From: Bisporella sp. PMI_857
Lineage: Eukaryota; Ascomycota; Leotiomycetes; Helotiales; Helotiaceae
Direction of reading: 5' to 3'
NCBI GenBank assembly: GCA_021307315.1
Contig: JAJSPD010000013.1
Location: forward strand, 558,001 to 622,000
DNA: 64,000 nt
Numbering within the stretch: position 1 is the stretch's first letter; every line of letters starts with the position of its first letter. Positions 34,549 through 46,916 of the stretch are shown piece after piece. The position numbers and the translations under genes are program-made. Below the pieces are notes generated by a model. It had not been told where the DNA came from. It did not search any database and worked only from the letters and a program-made list of their open reading frames with translations.

Positions 34549-36233
34549 TCATCGTGGGATCATAGCCACTTTCACACCATCATCTATAGATAAGGTGAGA
34601 TGAAGGTTCTCCACCCACTCCCCCACCCCTCTATTCTCAATATTCTTAAACTCTTGTAGCAGCCTGATTATGGTGTAGCTTGCTTCTGTGAGGGCAAATT
34701 GCTGGCCCACGCATATGCCTATTCCCATTGATTAGCATTGTCTCTCCCGGATAGCCACTAGGAAAACAAGAGTTTTCAAATGTACATACGTGGCCCACCA
34801 TTGAATGGCAAATATCCCCACCCCGGGCGAAGCCCTCTCTCTGGGTCCCACCTCTCCGGCCTAAACTCATCTGCATCGGGTCCATAGATATCCTTCCTGC
34901 GATGCATACAAAAGACATTATAAGCAACGGCGCTTCCCTTCGGGATGTATACCGGAGACTGCCCATCCGGTCCACCACCGCGCGGAAGCTTTGTATCTTT
35001 ATTGGCGAAGCGGGCGTTGCTAGGAACTACTGGATAAAGACGCAAAGCTGGTCACGTTAGTTAGACTGTGTCTAGCAAGCGGGTCTTTGGAAATGCTTAC
35101 ATTCTGAAAGTACATTCTTCAAGTATCTCATCGATTTGATGGTATCGTAATTAGGTTTCTTGCCGTTCAAGTCTTCAACCTCAAGTCGCAGCTTTGCGAA
35201 AACGTCAGGCCGTTTGGCAAGAACATGGAAGGTATGGCTTAGCAAGCTGGCCGTGGTATCCCGGCCAGCTAGAAGAATATTCAGAAGCTCGTCTCTCAAC
35301 CTAATCGGATCCCTTGTTGCCTTTACCATCTCCTTGAGGAATACATATCGGTCATCATCTTCGCCAATGCTTTTCTCGACATCTTCGGGGTCGGTCTTCT
35401 CCAAAGCTTTGTACACGATCTTGTCCACGAACTCATGCACGATCTTGCAAACTCTTTGAATTTCTGCATTGCTGTAGAACCGAAAGAATTTTCCAAATCT
35501 GCCACGCTTAGAAATAAGGAGTTGAGCGATATCAAACGCTTTGCCAAATTGCTGCTGCTCTGATCCTTCAGAACTAGTGAGTGAGGCTACCGATTCTCCG
35601 AAAAGAAATTCGGTGGCCGAATCTAGAGTCAGCTGGAAGAACAGCGTCTGCAGGTCGATGGTAGAACCATCTCTCGGAATCTTGGAAATCAAATGCTGAA
35701 TGTGAGTCTCGAAGGTATTAAGATCAGCAACTTGTGCTCTAGTGAAGTTTGGGCGAACAAGCGACTTCATCTCAGTCAGTCATTTATCTCGTAGCTCAAA
35801 GTGAATAACGAACTCTTGAATGTTCCCAATGCGCTCCATCACTGGTGAATATACCTCTTCCTAGTAACTGGCCGAAAACGTTGTACCTCTCACCGAGACC
35901 AAATTCTTGGAAATTGGTCGATAGGACTGTTTTAACATTTTCGGGATCAATGGTATTGTAGAAGGTACCACCCATCAACGATGCAGACCACGTAAAGCCC
36001 ATATTTTGATAGCGTTTCAAGGACGTCGCGAGCAAATTCTTGTTCTTGGACGCATTGACTTGGGTCCTGAGTAGTCCAATCCCAACAATTCTTTCGAATT
36101 GAGGGAGCTGACGAACGGGTTTGCAGCCATTGGCCTTGATGAATCGGCGAGCAGCGATATACCTTACAATATACCGGATGAGATATAAGATTACGGCCCC
36201 AGCAACTGCCAGAAAATAGAAGTTGTACGCCAT
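34549..36233 (-). CDS. Cytochrome P450, CYP52-like
   Basis: A class II microsomal P450, most like the fungal CYP52 group that hydroxylates alkanes and fatty acids at the omega end. Exons are 35814-36233, 35101-35770, 34790-35047 and 34549-34718 (introns 43, 53 and 71 nt), giving 505 residues. The start at 36233 gives an N-terminal membrane anchor (AVAGAVILYLIRYIVRYI). The I-helix is LLAGRDTTASLLSH, and ESLRLYP is the K-helix ExxR formed across the second-last join. FRPERWDPERG is the PERF region. FNGGPRICVGQQFAL, with the haem-binding Cys, is made across the last intron. All core motifs are intact. The true substrate cannot be read from sequence; fatty acids or alkanes are the best guess. Confidence 0.93.
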
Positions 36234-38913
36234 TGGAAAACACGCTGTTTTTTTATATAAAAAAACAGTAACGTAAAGATGACTTGTGGTTGTTGTAATG
36301 TTCCTGGGGGGGGAGACACGGTTCAATATATCCAGCTGTTGAACCTGAATATGATGATGTTTTAATAGGAAGTGACTATGGTGTAGCTCGCTGAAATAGG
36401 CAAGTTGGAGCGAGAAATCTGTGTGGCTGGAACGAGAACCAATCTTGAAGCCACCAAACTTGGATATTCCCTCCGTCTCTCATTGCGAAGAGAGAGGATT
36501 GAAGGTGTATGCTATATAGATAGATTCAGATTCAGTGTGTTGGTCAAAGGTACACGCAAGCTCTTCAAACCCCAAATGATTGGCAATGTCGTCGTCGTCA
36601 ATGGTTGTGCCATGCGAAAAATGAAACGTCCAGCAGGTGAATTGAGGAGTAAATGTGGATGCCGAGGTCGCCATCAGTTTAGGCATCCATGAAAACAATT
36701 GGGTGGTTTACGGAGTAGCGGCGGATATGTTGGGTGCCGCGAAGCAATGGCTTAAATATTTCCGTAATCATACAGTTAGAGTCGGGAAGTCGGCTGCAGA
36801 ATCTCTCCTTGACGGGCGTCGCGGGGTGCAACTACTTCCGTCGCTGCCCATTAGTCATCGCGCTTTCAAATTGCTGGGATTCGTCCCATCGTACAGGCAC
36901 ACTAGCGAATGCGAGAGCAACAACCACAAAGCATGTTGGAGGAAATCATCACAAGATTGCTATACACCCCCGTCGGAATAAAGTTGTATCCTCTTGGGAA
37001 TTGCTATTTGCTGGATGCATGCCTTTGAGCTCTGTATGTTTACCTGTCATACAAGTCAAGTTTGGCAAAGTCATGTTCAAGGTCAGGAGCATGGTCTGTG
37101 GTCAGATTTAGATTTTGATATCGGGTCGGTGTGGTTCACCCAACACAGCAGGAACGGTCTAAAAACTGATTGAAGGCTGAAGAAATGCAGATTTAGCCCC
37201 AGGAACATGGTCGTTCATATTGTTCAAATGCTTGCTTTGTAAGATCATGGAGATCTCCGAGCTAAAAGACTTCATGTAATTCGTGCGACGATGGGCCATA
37301 CATACAGAATCTGACCACGCCATCAAAGCCGTTCCATGCGTGGCTTGGACCTCGTGTGCTGACTCTAAAACCTTCAATGCATCACGAAGCCTAGCCTATA
37401 TGTTTCGCTATCCTTATGCTTTGTCAATCGCGATTCGTTAAGATCCCATAGCCTATGAAGGTTGTTGCTCCCTGGATAAGTCAAAATCAACCAATGCTGT
37501 ATATCATATTAAGCAATTTTGAACGAGACCCGGTTGCCCTTTCAGAAAGTCGGGTTGAATCGTTCTTATGTACACATTAGGCAATCTCGTGTGCGTTTGA
37601 ATCATAACAGAGTTCATAGACTCAAGCCTGCTGCCCCATGGCTGAGCTACTTGCGGCGCCATAATAGTTACATTCGCGACGTGGCACCAAAGTTATCATA
37701 ATAGAAGCTTATAGCGGGGTAAGCAGTGATGGCCCTGCTGGCTGATTGAAGTGCATCTGCCATAAGAACTATCTAAGAGGCATCTACTCCTGTGATATGC
37801 TGTTATTCGAAATAAAGGTTTTCAGCACCACATTTTATAAATAAATCAAACAACCTTCTTTGGCAACTTGCGAAAGAAAATATCTTAAATTGTGACCATG
37901 CGATACGCAACTAAAAAAGGAAGAAGACATGGTGCCAATGTAGATATGATTGGTTACCAGAGTAGGAGAAGCGCCATTTCGATAGTTTTAAAAATGTATC
38001 TAATCGAAATACTGGTCGTAACTTCACGATATATATAGCGAATTCTGGACCACCTTAGAATCCTGCCTTTAAAAAAAAAGCTTCTTAATTAATAGCATCA
38101 TTCCTAGTGTGTTGTGATATTATGCTCCACCGCACTGTAAGGGAGACTCATAGGCATCAGCTTTGAGAGCGGGTTGCTTGAATATCTTAACTTTCACATA
38201 GTATTTCAAAACGATTGTAGTTAGTGAAATGCAAAGGTGTAAGGTCTCTTGGGATATCCAACATGAACGCCACAAAGCGCAACTTTCCGTGTTGAGGCTA
38301 CACGATAGCTGTAAGAGCCTAGAACTATTTCCATGAACCATATACAGGGGCAAAGGCTGATTACAGTTACGAGCACTTGACATTTGGTGGCACGAAAGCT
38401 GGCTAATGATGGATACACCTTCTAAAACTATGTCGTGAAGAAACGCAATGGTGGTATACCGGTAGTACAGACAGCAATCCATGGCCTTCAACCCTCCTAT
38501 AGCAACACCTTGACATGATCATAGGAAAGCTCCTTGAAGTCGTCGATTCACCAAGTCCAATAACTTCAGCCACTGTGGCAGGATCTCATGTACAGCAGCA
38601 AATAACATATCGTTTGTCCTTCGCAGGGTGTTATATGCCTGTTTTGAACTTGATTGTGGCTTGAACTGAATATACATATTTGTGTGCGAAGCTAGAATGC
38701 TTTTGAGACGTAAGAAAAAGGCGCAGCTTGCGAACTAAATCTGATAGATCTGAATCATAGACTTCTGACCAGCACGGGCATGATAATGTCATCCACTATG
38801 AAGAGTTCTACGACTACGAAGAAACCCCTTCTAGACATGCAGCTCTACAGCATGAAAGGCACAGCTCAAACCCCACCAACTACCCTTTGATACAATCTCA
38901 AACTCAGATCACC

Positions 38914-38942
38914 CTCTCTCTCTCTCTCTCTCTCTCTCTCCT
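38914..38942. repeat. (CT)n microsatellite
   Basis: About 14-15 uninterrupted CT units in the 4-kb gene-poor region. Confidence 0.9.
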
Positions 38943-39923
38943 TGACCGCCACAGAGATCAAATAATGGAGTCTACTTTTCAACGGGCAAATCCGGGAAAG
39001 ACATCCTCCAATATCGATCTTAGGTCTTGCAACATCCATGAAGCTAGCTAGGTTAAAATCATACTGATAAAGAGCAGCTTATCGCAGAAATTTCAGGTCC
39101 CATCAGAAATCTCGCCGATTGCGGGTATTTGACCCACCCACTTGTGTATCAAAGAGTTAGAACCTTGGGCGGTCTAGAAATTTAATCTCCGGTACTGTAG
39201 AGCATCGGCAAGGTGATTGGAAGTAGAAACACACAAACCACTTCAAACACAACGTAAATACAGTAAAGTCTCTACTGCGTTTATCATCAAAGTTGCTTGA
39301 TTAACATGACTCAAGGCAAACTTGGATGGTGCGTAGTAAGAATTGATCGTGGCAAAAGCAAGAACTGATTGACGTGAGGCGAGTCGTATAGTAAGTATAC
39401 CGGGAGATACCACCAGTAACCGATAAGGGAGCCCTGTCAAGCAGCCCAATGCACATGCAAAAAAGGCTGGCTGCATGCAGGGCTGACGATTGGCACATGG
39501 GCAGGGCTCCGAACACACTGGAACTGGGCCTGCCTACTGTAGGACTGCAGTATCCTGCACAGCCGCATATCTATTTTTTATTTTATTTTTTTCCCATACG
39601 ATGGAATCTGGCCTGAGAAATCGCAAGGCACAACACTTCTAGTAATAACAACTCAGCGGCTGCCGTTAGAAGAGCATATCCAGCGAGTAAGAGATCTTGT
39701 GAATACGAAGCATGATTGCTACTACACATGGGATGATTAATTGATACCTGTTACCCATGTTCCACAGCACTTGAGTGGTGTTGGTATCCCACGTTGGAAC
39801 AATGGGACAGACCAACCTTGGGGCTGGAATTGATATGATACTTTCCGCTCTTTATAGTGCTTCTGTGCTTATCAGTGGTGCATATTTACTTTTATGCTTC
39901 TTTTTCTTGTGGATCAGCTTGAA

Positions 39924-39938
39924 CCCCCCCCCCCCCCC
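39924..39938. repeat. Poly-C run
   Basis: Fifteen consecutive C. Length is unreliable in any sequencing read. Confidence 0.85.
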
Positions 39939-40403
39939 ACCTGAATTCCTGTAGAGTGGCGCCCCCCCCATCCGGCTTCTCATCGTTTTCCCGTGAACCG
40001 GCCATACTTTTTGCTTTGGTGGCTCCTGGCAAAGGTGACGTGACGGCTGTTGCACCTTGCCTTGCCTGACTGACTCTTCATCTTGTTCTGCTTTTATCTT
40101 TGGCCTTGTCCTCTGTGCTGATGTTTCCAATCCAAGATTTCATGTGATTTTCGCTTTCCACCACTCTCTCTTCCTTCTGCAACCATAGCCGTCAACACTC
40201 CGGCTATTGCGGACTTCGCAATTAGGAGCGAGGAAGCAGTTTCCCAATTGATTACACGCCGAATTTTCTTCCTTGGGTAGTGTTTGAAGTACCATGTGCT
40301 TGAGTTAGCTACCAGATATATACCGGGACCATCTCACGAAACATACCCATCAGATCATTGACAAGTAATCTTCGGCTTCATTGTGTTCTTGAGCTGAGCC
40401 AAG

Positions 40404-42367
40404 ATGCCTTTCAACCCATTCGGCCCCGTTGAGAACAGACACAGCAGCCTCTTCGAGATCCGGTATGCTCGTGAGCCCCGCTACAGAAGGCTCTGCTAAC
40501 ATGATGCCAGCCCGGATAATGATATTATAGTTCTGAGGGGCGGGGAGGACGAAGCCGCAAGTCAAATACTGAGGGGTGTGGTACGTTGCACTGCCTTTTT
40601 TGCGTTTGGCAGATTGGCAGATGATCTTGGTTGAGCAGGACTGACGGAAGAATTTCCAGGTGGTGCTGTGCCTGCAACATTCGTTAAAAATCGAAGATGT
40701 CCACCTGAAAATGGTAGGCACACTGAAAGTCGCCTGGCATGATCAACGAATTACACCCACTGGTCTCTCCAACAGCAAAGTCGACAGAACAACTGAAATA
40801 TTCAATAAGAAATGGGCACCGTTCGAAACCCATGGCCCTGGATCATCGATGAAAGTGCTGAAGGCCGGAAACTACGAATGGCCATTCGAGGTAGAAATAC
40901 CAGGTACTATGGCGGAGAGCGTAGAAGGCATGCAAGACAGCTACATCAAATACAAACTCAAAGCTACGGTCGCACGGGGAAAGTTGGCACAAGATTTGCA
41001 TGCGTACAAGGCTATTCGAATTGTGCGGACGCTAGACCCCTCTGCCCTTGAGTTAGCACACGCCATGACTGTTGAGAATGTTTGGCCCAACAAGATCGAA
41101 TACTCGCTCGAGATCCCACAGAAGGCCATAATTTTTGGCTCCTCTATAGACATTTGCATGAGATTTACTTCTTTATTGAAAGGATTAAAGATCGGCAAAA
41201 TAAAATGCGTTCTACAGGAAACACAAGATTTTACCCTAAGTGCACTCTCAGGACATTCGGAAAGAAACTGGAAAAACGTCAGGGATGTGGCATCGTGGGC
41301 ATTCGAGCTAAACGACGATGAGCATTACCACGATGTACTAGATGATAATGGACAAGACGGCTGGAGACTAGTAGAAAAGATGTCACTTCCCATCAGTCTA
41401 GAGAAATGTCTTCAAGATGTGGATGTCCACGGAATCAAGATTCGGCATAAGGTAAAATTCAACGTAGCATTGCTCAACCCGGATGGCCATATTTCAGAAG
41501 TAAGTCTCGACATGATTGTAATATGGACAATACTAACTTCTGTAGCTTCGTGCAACGCTACCAGTCACAATCTACATTTCTCCGAATATGCCTTTTAACG
41601 AAAACAATTGTCTCATTCAACAAGCTCCTTTGAGTGGTGCACCGCGCGATACAGGCGCCCAAGCACCTCCACTCTATGGAGAACACGTTTTAGATCAGCT
41701 CTATGCGGGCATGGACCAAGATCTCATGACACCTCAAATACGCTCCGGGGCCAACACTCCATTCTTAGCTCAATCTCGGCGCGGATCCTCAGAAAATCTT
41801 GCCTCGCTCAACAGAGCTGTAGAAACGTCCGGAGCCCCATCTCCGGCTGATCTGAATCAGAGACTCCAAGAACTCAATATGAGTTCTCGAAATAGTAGTA
41901 TCCGCAACCTGCGGCGAGGATGGCAGTCGGGGGGTTCCACTCCGCATGACCGACATGCTCCCGATGGCGATAGCGGCTATTTTGACGCCTCACATAGCAA
42001 TTCTCACAGCCAACCTCTCAGCCGACGGATCAGTGAAGAGGAAGATCACCCTGTGTCGAACTTGCCAAGTGGAACGCATACACCAGAGGATAATGAAATT
42101 TTCGATGATTTAAAGAAAGTCCCATCATACAACACTGCAGTGAAAGCGCCAGTACGAGGCATGAGCTATTCTGATATGAGTGCCTTGCCTTCCTACACAC
42201 CACCTCGAACTGATTCGGCCCCTGGTAGTCCGAGTGCGACTTTCAGCCAGCCCATATCTTCTAGTGCAAGGGAAAGGCATTTACCGCACCTACACACGAC
42301 TATGTCGAGTGATAATGACATACAAAGGAGAGCACAGCTTATGTTTGCAAGAGAGAGGGCTCACTAA
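40404..42367 (+). CDS. Alpha-arrestin (CreD/Rod1-like ubiquitin-ligase adaptor)
   Basis: Alpha-arrestins recruit HECT ligases of the Rsp5/HulA type to transporters for endocytosis; CreD also affects carbon repression. Exons are 40404-40462, 40511-40580, 40660-41499 and 41546-42367, giving 596 residues. Arrestin-N starts in exon 1-2 (RPDNDIIVLRGGE) and has WPFEVEIPGTMAESVEG. Arrestin-C covers roughly residues 190-330 (IEYSLEIPQKAIIFGSSI, KCVLQETQ, RHKVKFNVALLNPDG, and LRATLPVTIYISPN across the last intron). Then come PY-type motifs: PPLYGEH near residue 350 and later PSYNTAV and PSYTPP. The Ser-rich tail is likely phosphorylated. Which transporter it targets is unknown. Confidence 0.93.
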
Positions 42368-43452
42368 AAGATGATCGCACCGCGCATATGGCGCGGTGGA
42401 TATTCGGGAGCACAAATGGCTATCAACAGCACACACGGGGTTTTACATTTAAAACGGCGCATTATAATAGATAGGTCTTATTACGGCATTTTCCGGCGTT
42501 TGAGGATACCATAGGGACAATGATTTTCTGAATGAAATAGGAAGAACACATGAGGGGATGAAAGCTAGACCGTTGGGTGTCTTTATTTTACATCTCACCT
42601 CATATAATATACCATACAGTTACATATTGATATTGTCTGGCAATATGTCGTAACATATTTGCAATATATACATCACAAGAACTCGCAAGAGTACCTAAAT
42701 TTTTGTTGCACATTGGCCCCTTTTTAAGCGAGGGTTTTGCAAGCCAGGCCCCTCTCATACCTTTAAACTAGAAGATATAGGCTACATTACTTCACTTATT
42801 AAGTAGAATGCATTCTGAATGCTATTTACTTTGCAGCTAGAATGGAATCTCGATAGCAACAACAGCGACTGGGAAAAGCGTGCTGGAAGATTTTATTAAC
42901 AACAATTCCTTGCTGCGGGCAAACTTATAAGCTATGAACAGAAACACTTGCTACCGCATTCCGATTATACGGTACCCTGTCCGCATCCCCAATTTATCTC
43001 TCGTTGGCTTCCTGTGATGAATAAGGCTATCTTGATTTTGAATATGCCGAGGTCTTTTTATACTAGGTCCACGCACTTTTTTTTACGATTTTATTGACGT
43101 CAAGGGAACGGTTGGTGAATCCGAGGAAGCACTGGCATGTAGAAGCTGTTTGAAAACATGAATGCACTAAGCAATCAATGGGAGCTGGGATGTATAGAGT
43201 GTGATATGTGCCTTGAACGGAGGTTAGAAGGTATCGTATCATCCGCAGCTAATTATATATTCAGCTGCAAAAACGAGAATCGGTGTCCAAATAAAAATAA
43301 AAATTAACGCCTCTCCCGATCCATATGGCACTTCGTATATTTCCCCTTATTATTTTTGCCTTCCCCCTTAAAGATTCCTAAGGCGCGGGTAGCCCCCCCC
43401 CCCCCCCCTTTCATCACAAACTTCCTTCCATACACCCGTCAACCGCGCGATC
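42368..43452. other. Convergent intergenic region
   Basis: Lies between the ends of the arrestin and LITAF genes, so it should hold two 3' UTRs. It contains a strong GC hairpin at 42378-42398 and a run of 16 C (43393-43408). No gene is seen. Confidence 0.6.
42378..42398 (+). other. GC-rich hairpin in arrestin 3' UTR
   Basis: CACCGCGC (42378-42385) and GCGCGGTG (42391-42398) are exact reverse complements with a 5-nt loop (ATATG), starting 11 nt after the arrestin stop. In the transcript this would be a very stable stem; a role in 3' end processing or stability is only an inference. Confidence 0.6.
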
Positions 43453-44179
43453 CTAAGCCCGCTGATGCGCAACAGGCATGAGCTCGACGTGTCCGCTCTT
43501 ATGCCAGGTAGCGAGGTGGACGCCGCAACGCCCGCACAGATGCCTCACGTCCTTAAACCACGTCGCGATGTACGGGACGCAGCCTAGGCAAGCGACACAG
43601 CAGAAGAGGAGAGCCATCAGGCTGACGAGCCTCGTTAGCAAACAAATTAAAAAAAACCTTAATCCCGAAAAAAAAAAGGGGGGGGGGGGGGGAAGAGATC
43701 TAGAGGGGCCTCGGGAGAGAGGGGTTGCGAGGAGGATGGGGAGATACATACTGGGTAGTCCCCCCGGATTCGAATTCTTGCCTGGTGAGCTCCCGCACGC
43801 CGCATGAAGGGCAATCCACCGGCGCGGGACCCTGCGTCAGCGAGGCCAACGGCGTCGCATAGGCGTAGGTATTCTTTGGCGCCATCTGCTGCCGCGCCCC
43901 GGCCCCGTTCTCCTGTCCCGGTATCCCGTTTCCGCTTTCTAGCTGTGGGCTCTGGCCATTATGGTATGGCGCTTCTCCGCTGGGGTATTGGCCTTGGCCC
44001 TCTGGGGGCGGAGAGTTGTAGGTATGTTTCTCGTTTACGTTTTCGGTAGGGTTGAAGGCGGGATTGGGGTTGATGGCGTGGCTATAGGGAGGAGCGTTGT
44101 CGATGGGCTGGGAGTTCATGGCGCTCGTTGTGGTGGTTATCGAGGGGGCCGTGGTGCCTTTCTGTGGTTGTGAGTCCAT
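43453..44179 (-). CDS. LITAF-domain zinc-ribbon membrane protein
   Basis: LITAF-like proteins sit on the cytosolic face of endosomal and plasma membranes and link to ESCRT and Nedd4-type ligases. Exons are 43752-44179 and 43453-43621 (130-nt intron), giving 198 residues. The N-terminal ~110 residues are Pro/Asn/Gly-rich and disordered, with a PPYSH motif that may bind WW domains. The domain starts at APVDCPSCGVRELT. Its hydrophobic membrane-inserting segment is formed by the exon junction (GGTTHLMALLFCCVACLGC). It closes with HLCGRCGVHLATWH, the second Cys pair of the zinc site. The start at 44179 is the first ATG of the Gln/Ser-rich leader; upstream codons in the same frame are probably 5' UTR. 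Confidence 0.92.
43668..43692. repeat. A10-G15 homopolymer pair inside the LITAF intron
   Basis: Ten A (43668-43677) directly followed by fifteen G (43678-43692) on the plus strand. In the transcript this reads as C15 then U10 within the intron, forming a long pyrimidine tract upstream of the acceptor. Confidence 0.85.
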
Positions 44180-45276
44180 ATTTTCACCTTTCAAATCTCT
44201 TCGAATGGGGAAGCACCTACAGATTTCTTGAGAAGTCCCATTGGGTAGTTCTATAAAGCTATGGCGGGGAACTGAGTACAAGGAGATAGCTTAAGCTTCG
44301 AAGGAATGTTTTAACCAAGAAGTATTGTAATCAAGACGACGTAGGTTTGAGGGGACAAAGAACTTTCATTCCAATGGTATTATATCATCCCACATCTTAA
44401 AATACATTTCATCATAGCCTAGTCTTGTCTGAACTATGCGCCTTGCAACTTACGCGGATAGAGCTCGTAGCAGCTGACAGCAAGGTTTGTGAGGCACTAG
44501 TTAGCAGTAAGATTATAAACTTTGAACCAATGAGAGTAAGGCTATTGTGAGATTAGGTAAAGATCTCGAAGCTCAGTCAGATGCTAATCAAAGTATATGA
44601 TCGACTTTGTGGTGTCTCCAAGGTTTATGAAACTTAATATCGGGCTTGGTACTCCACCTAATACTTACATACTTACGTACTTTTGTGGTAACGGGAAATA
44701 CCAATTGCAACTGCAACAAGGGCAAACTTGAGGATGCAGATGATGCTGCTATACGAGTGAAATGTATAAATAAAGTTAATCCGAAAATCAATTGGGCAAA
44801 TGGCATAAAATAAACTATGAATTTGTTCAACGACAGATCAAATTTACCAAGTGCTTACTCGGCAGTGTTACACGAACCATGCTAGTGAAGGCTAAGCACG
44901 AAAATGGCTAGAATAGAAGTTTATAGAGGCAAGCATTCCAGATAAGGAATGCTGGATGATGCTACGAAGTGGAAAAGGAGCAGCCTCGCTTGAGGGAGCG
45001 GAAGTGGCCAATAATAAAGGATCTCGTACGCCAAGTCCTGCTCGATAACTCAGTTGTGGGATTGCGCGTTTTCAGATTGTCAAAGAGTTTCATCATCGTG
45101 CGATGACAGACATGAGAATAAAAACACTAACAATTTGTTTCTATGTATCCATAGCTGAAGCTCGATGTAAACAGACAAAGGCCCGCTGATATCCTATCGA
45201 CCAATATAAATGCAACCAACACGCTTCGCTGCTATAAAATCAAGATCATAACAATCGTAAAACACTCATCAGTCAC
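44180..45276. other. Intergenic, no feature seen
   Basis: AT-rich spacer between the LITAF start and the Slm1 end; no domain-bearing frame. Confidence 0.55.
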
Positions 45277-46916
45277 TTATACCCCGCTCTTCTCTGGAGC
45301 AAGATCTTTGACAGCACTTCCTGGTATTGCGGATGCAGGGCTGGCCACAGTTTGGCCTCCAGTAATGCCTTGTGTTTGGATAGGACCTGGCTTCGCTGAC
45401 GATGTGCTGCCAGTTACCTGCTCTGAATATCCAGGTGGTCCAGAGGTGTTTTTCTTTTCGCTTACAGGGCTGATTGGCGACGATGGACCACTGCTGGCTG
45501 CGGCTGGACCGGTAGCACCAGCTGCTAATCTGATGACTTCTGACCATTTCTCCGCATCGGCTGCTGTGTGGCCCTTGAAGGCTATTTCCGAGGAGCCAGA
45601 GAGCTTGCTTCCAATACCTTTGCTGACATCCTTTCCTTTGATGTTAAATTTGTCACCATTCACCGCACCAATAACTGCATCTGGGAGGTAAATGGAAAGC
45701 TCTGGGGTCGGATCAGTTCGGAAATTATCATTGTCCTTAAATCCATGGAGGAACTTCGAAGGCGTAATGACATAGTAGCTTGTGCTATAGCCGGCCATGC
45801 TGAGCTTATTCCTGCTCTTGCGCGAGAGTGTACCTTCGATCAAAGGCTTTGTGCTCTTGTGATTCTCATTTGGGAATCTAGCGTCGTCAATTTTCCTGTC
45901 TGGCTCGCTAGGGTCGATCAGCCTCTCCGCATTGCGAACCGTGAAATTGGCCCATTCGAAATCAAGCGGCACACGTTGAGCGGCTCCAAGCATGTCTCCG
46001 TACAGAGTCTGACTCTTCTGGGCCTGACCACCCACAAACTGATTGAAGGCCATTAAAGATTGTTGGATAACCTCAATGACATGATTCTCGAAATTTGAAA
46101 AATTATTTTGGACAGCGAGGAGATCGTGCCGGCTGTTGTTCTCTTCCAGGATCTGCTTATTCAAGCGGTGGAGAACCTGTCTGCGTACAACATAAGGATC
46201 CTCGTACGAGTTCATCTTTCCGCCAGTGGATTCGAAGTTAGCAGTTTGCTGGCCAAGGAGCTCAATGTGCTTTTGTGTGGTGTTTCGCGCCTTGTCAACC
46301 TCCTTCGCTCCCTTTGCTGCCCCTGAGGATAGCTCCTTGGCTTTGTTCTTGATTTCTGTATGGAGGCGTGCAAGAATTGGAAGGACGGAGCCCTTAATAT
46401 TCTTTTCGGTCTCAAGGTGGGAGTTTGCCAGACCCTTTTTCATGTTAGCTGGACTTCATCGCTGGAACGCCTGGGAAACCTGCCTGTGTATTGACTCGCA
46501 TGTTCTCAAAAAGTCCGGCAATACCTCCTAGACTCTGATCGAAATGATGGCCCTCCCTGAGAGGATTTGCGATTGTCTAATTGAAGTCAGTGACAACTTC
46601 CGCAGGAGCCGAGCTTGTTCATAGTACAGACCTTCAATATCTTCTCATATTCCTTTGAATGTGCCCGCTGTGATTTTTCAGTGGCCGTAATATACTCTTC
46701 TAAATATCCGACGGCGTGTTTCCAAGCTTGCAGACGCTCTCCTAACAGAGCAGAAGTCTAGAAAACCATAAGCAAATTCCAGAGACATGGTACTGGTAAA
46801 CTTACGGTGTTGGGATCCCCTCCAGGAACAGCATCGTCACTGAGAACACTAGATGATTGAGAAACCTGTCGTTGAGGCAAAGAAATGCCACCAGCAAGGC
46901 CTTGTTTTTCAGACAT
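45277..46916 (-). CDS. SLM1: Slm1-like BAR-PH phosphoinositide-binding protein
   Basis: Slm1/2 bind PI(4,5)P2 at eisosomes and activate TORC2 after membrane stress. Exons are 46806-46916, 46632-46757, 46484-46576 and 45277-46434, giving 495 residues. The F-BAR-like helical domain spans roughly residues 40-290 (GERLQAWKHAVGYLEEYI, ARNTTQKHIELLGQQ, RQVLHRLNKQILEENNSRHD, YGDMLGAAQRVPLDFEW). The PH domain is about residues 305-425 (IEGTLSRKSRNKL through KGHTAADAEKWSEVIRLA). A Ser/Pro/Gly-rich tail follows. The third intron (46435-46483) only fits with a GC donor (CAG|GCAGGT) and an AAAAAG acceptor behind a GCTAAC branch site. This restores RVNTQ-GLANSH in frame; no GT donor does so well. Confidence 0.92.

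Larger units (their letters stand above)
36234..40403. other. Gene-poor region (4.2 kb)
   Basis: The longest stretch without a supported gene. It is AT-rich, with many stop codons in all frames. It contains a CT microsatellite (38914-38942) and a run of 15 C (39924-39938). The open frames, all under 130 codons, have no domains. I saw no transposase, reverse transcriptase or long terminal repeat signature, though old, mutated elements would be invisible to this reading. Confidence 0.55.

Noticed and set aside
36234..40403. Possible transposon in the 4-kb gene-poor stretch
   Set aside because: No transposase, reverse transcriptase, terminal repeat or target duplication could be seen by eye; only simple repeats were found.
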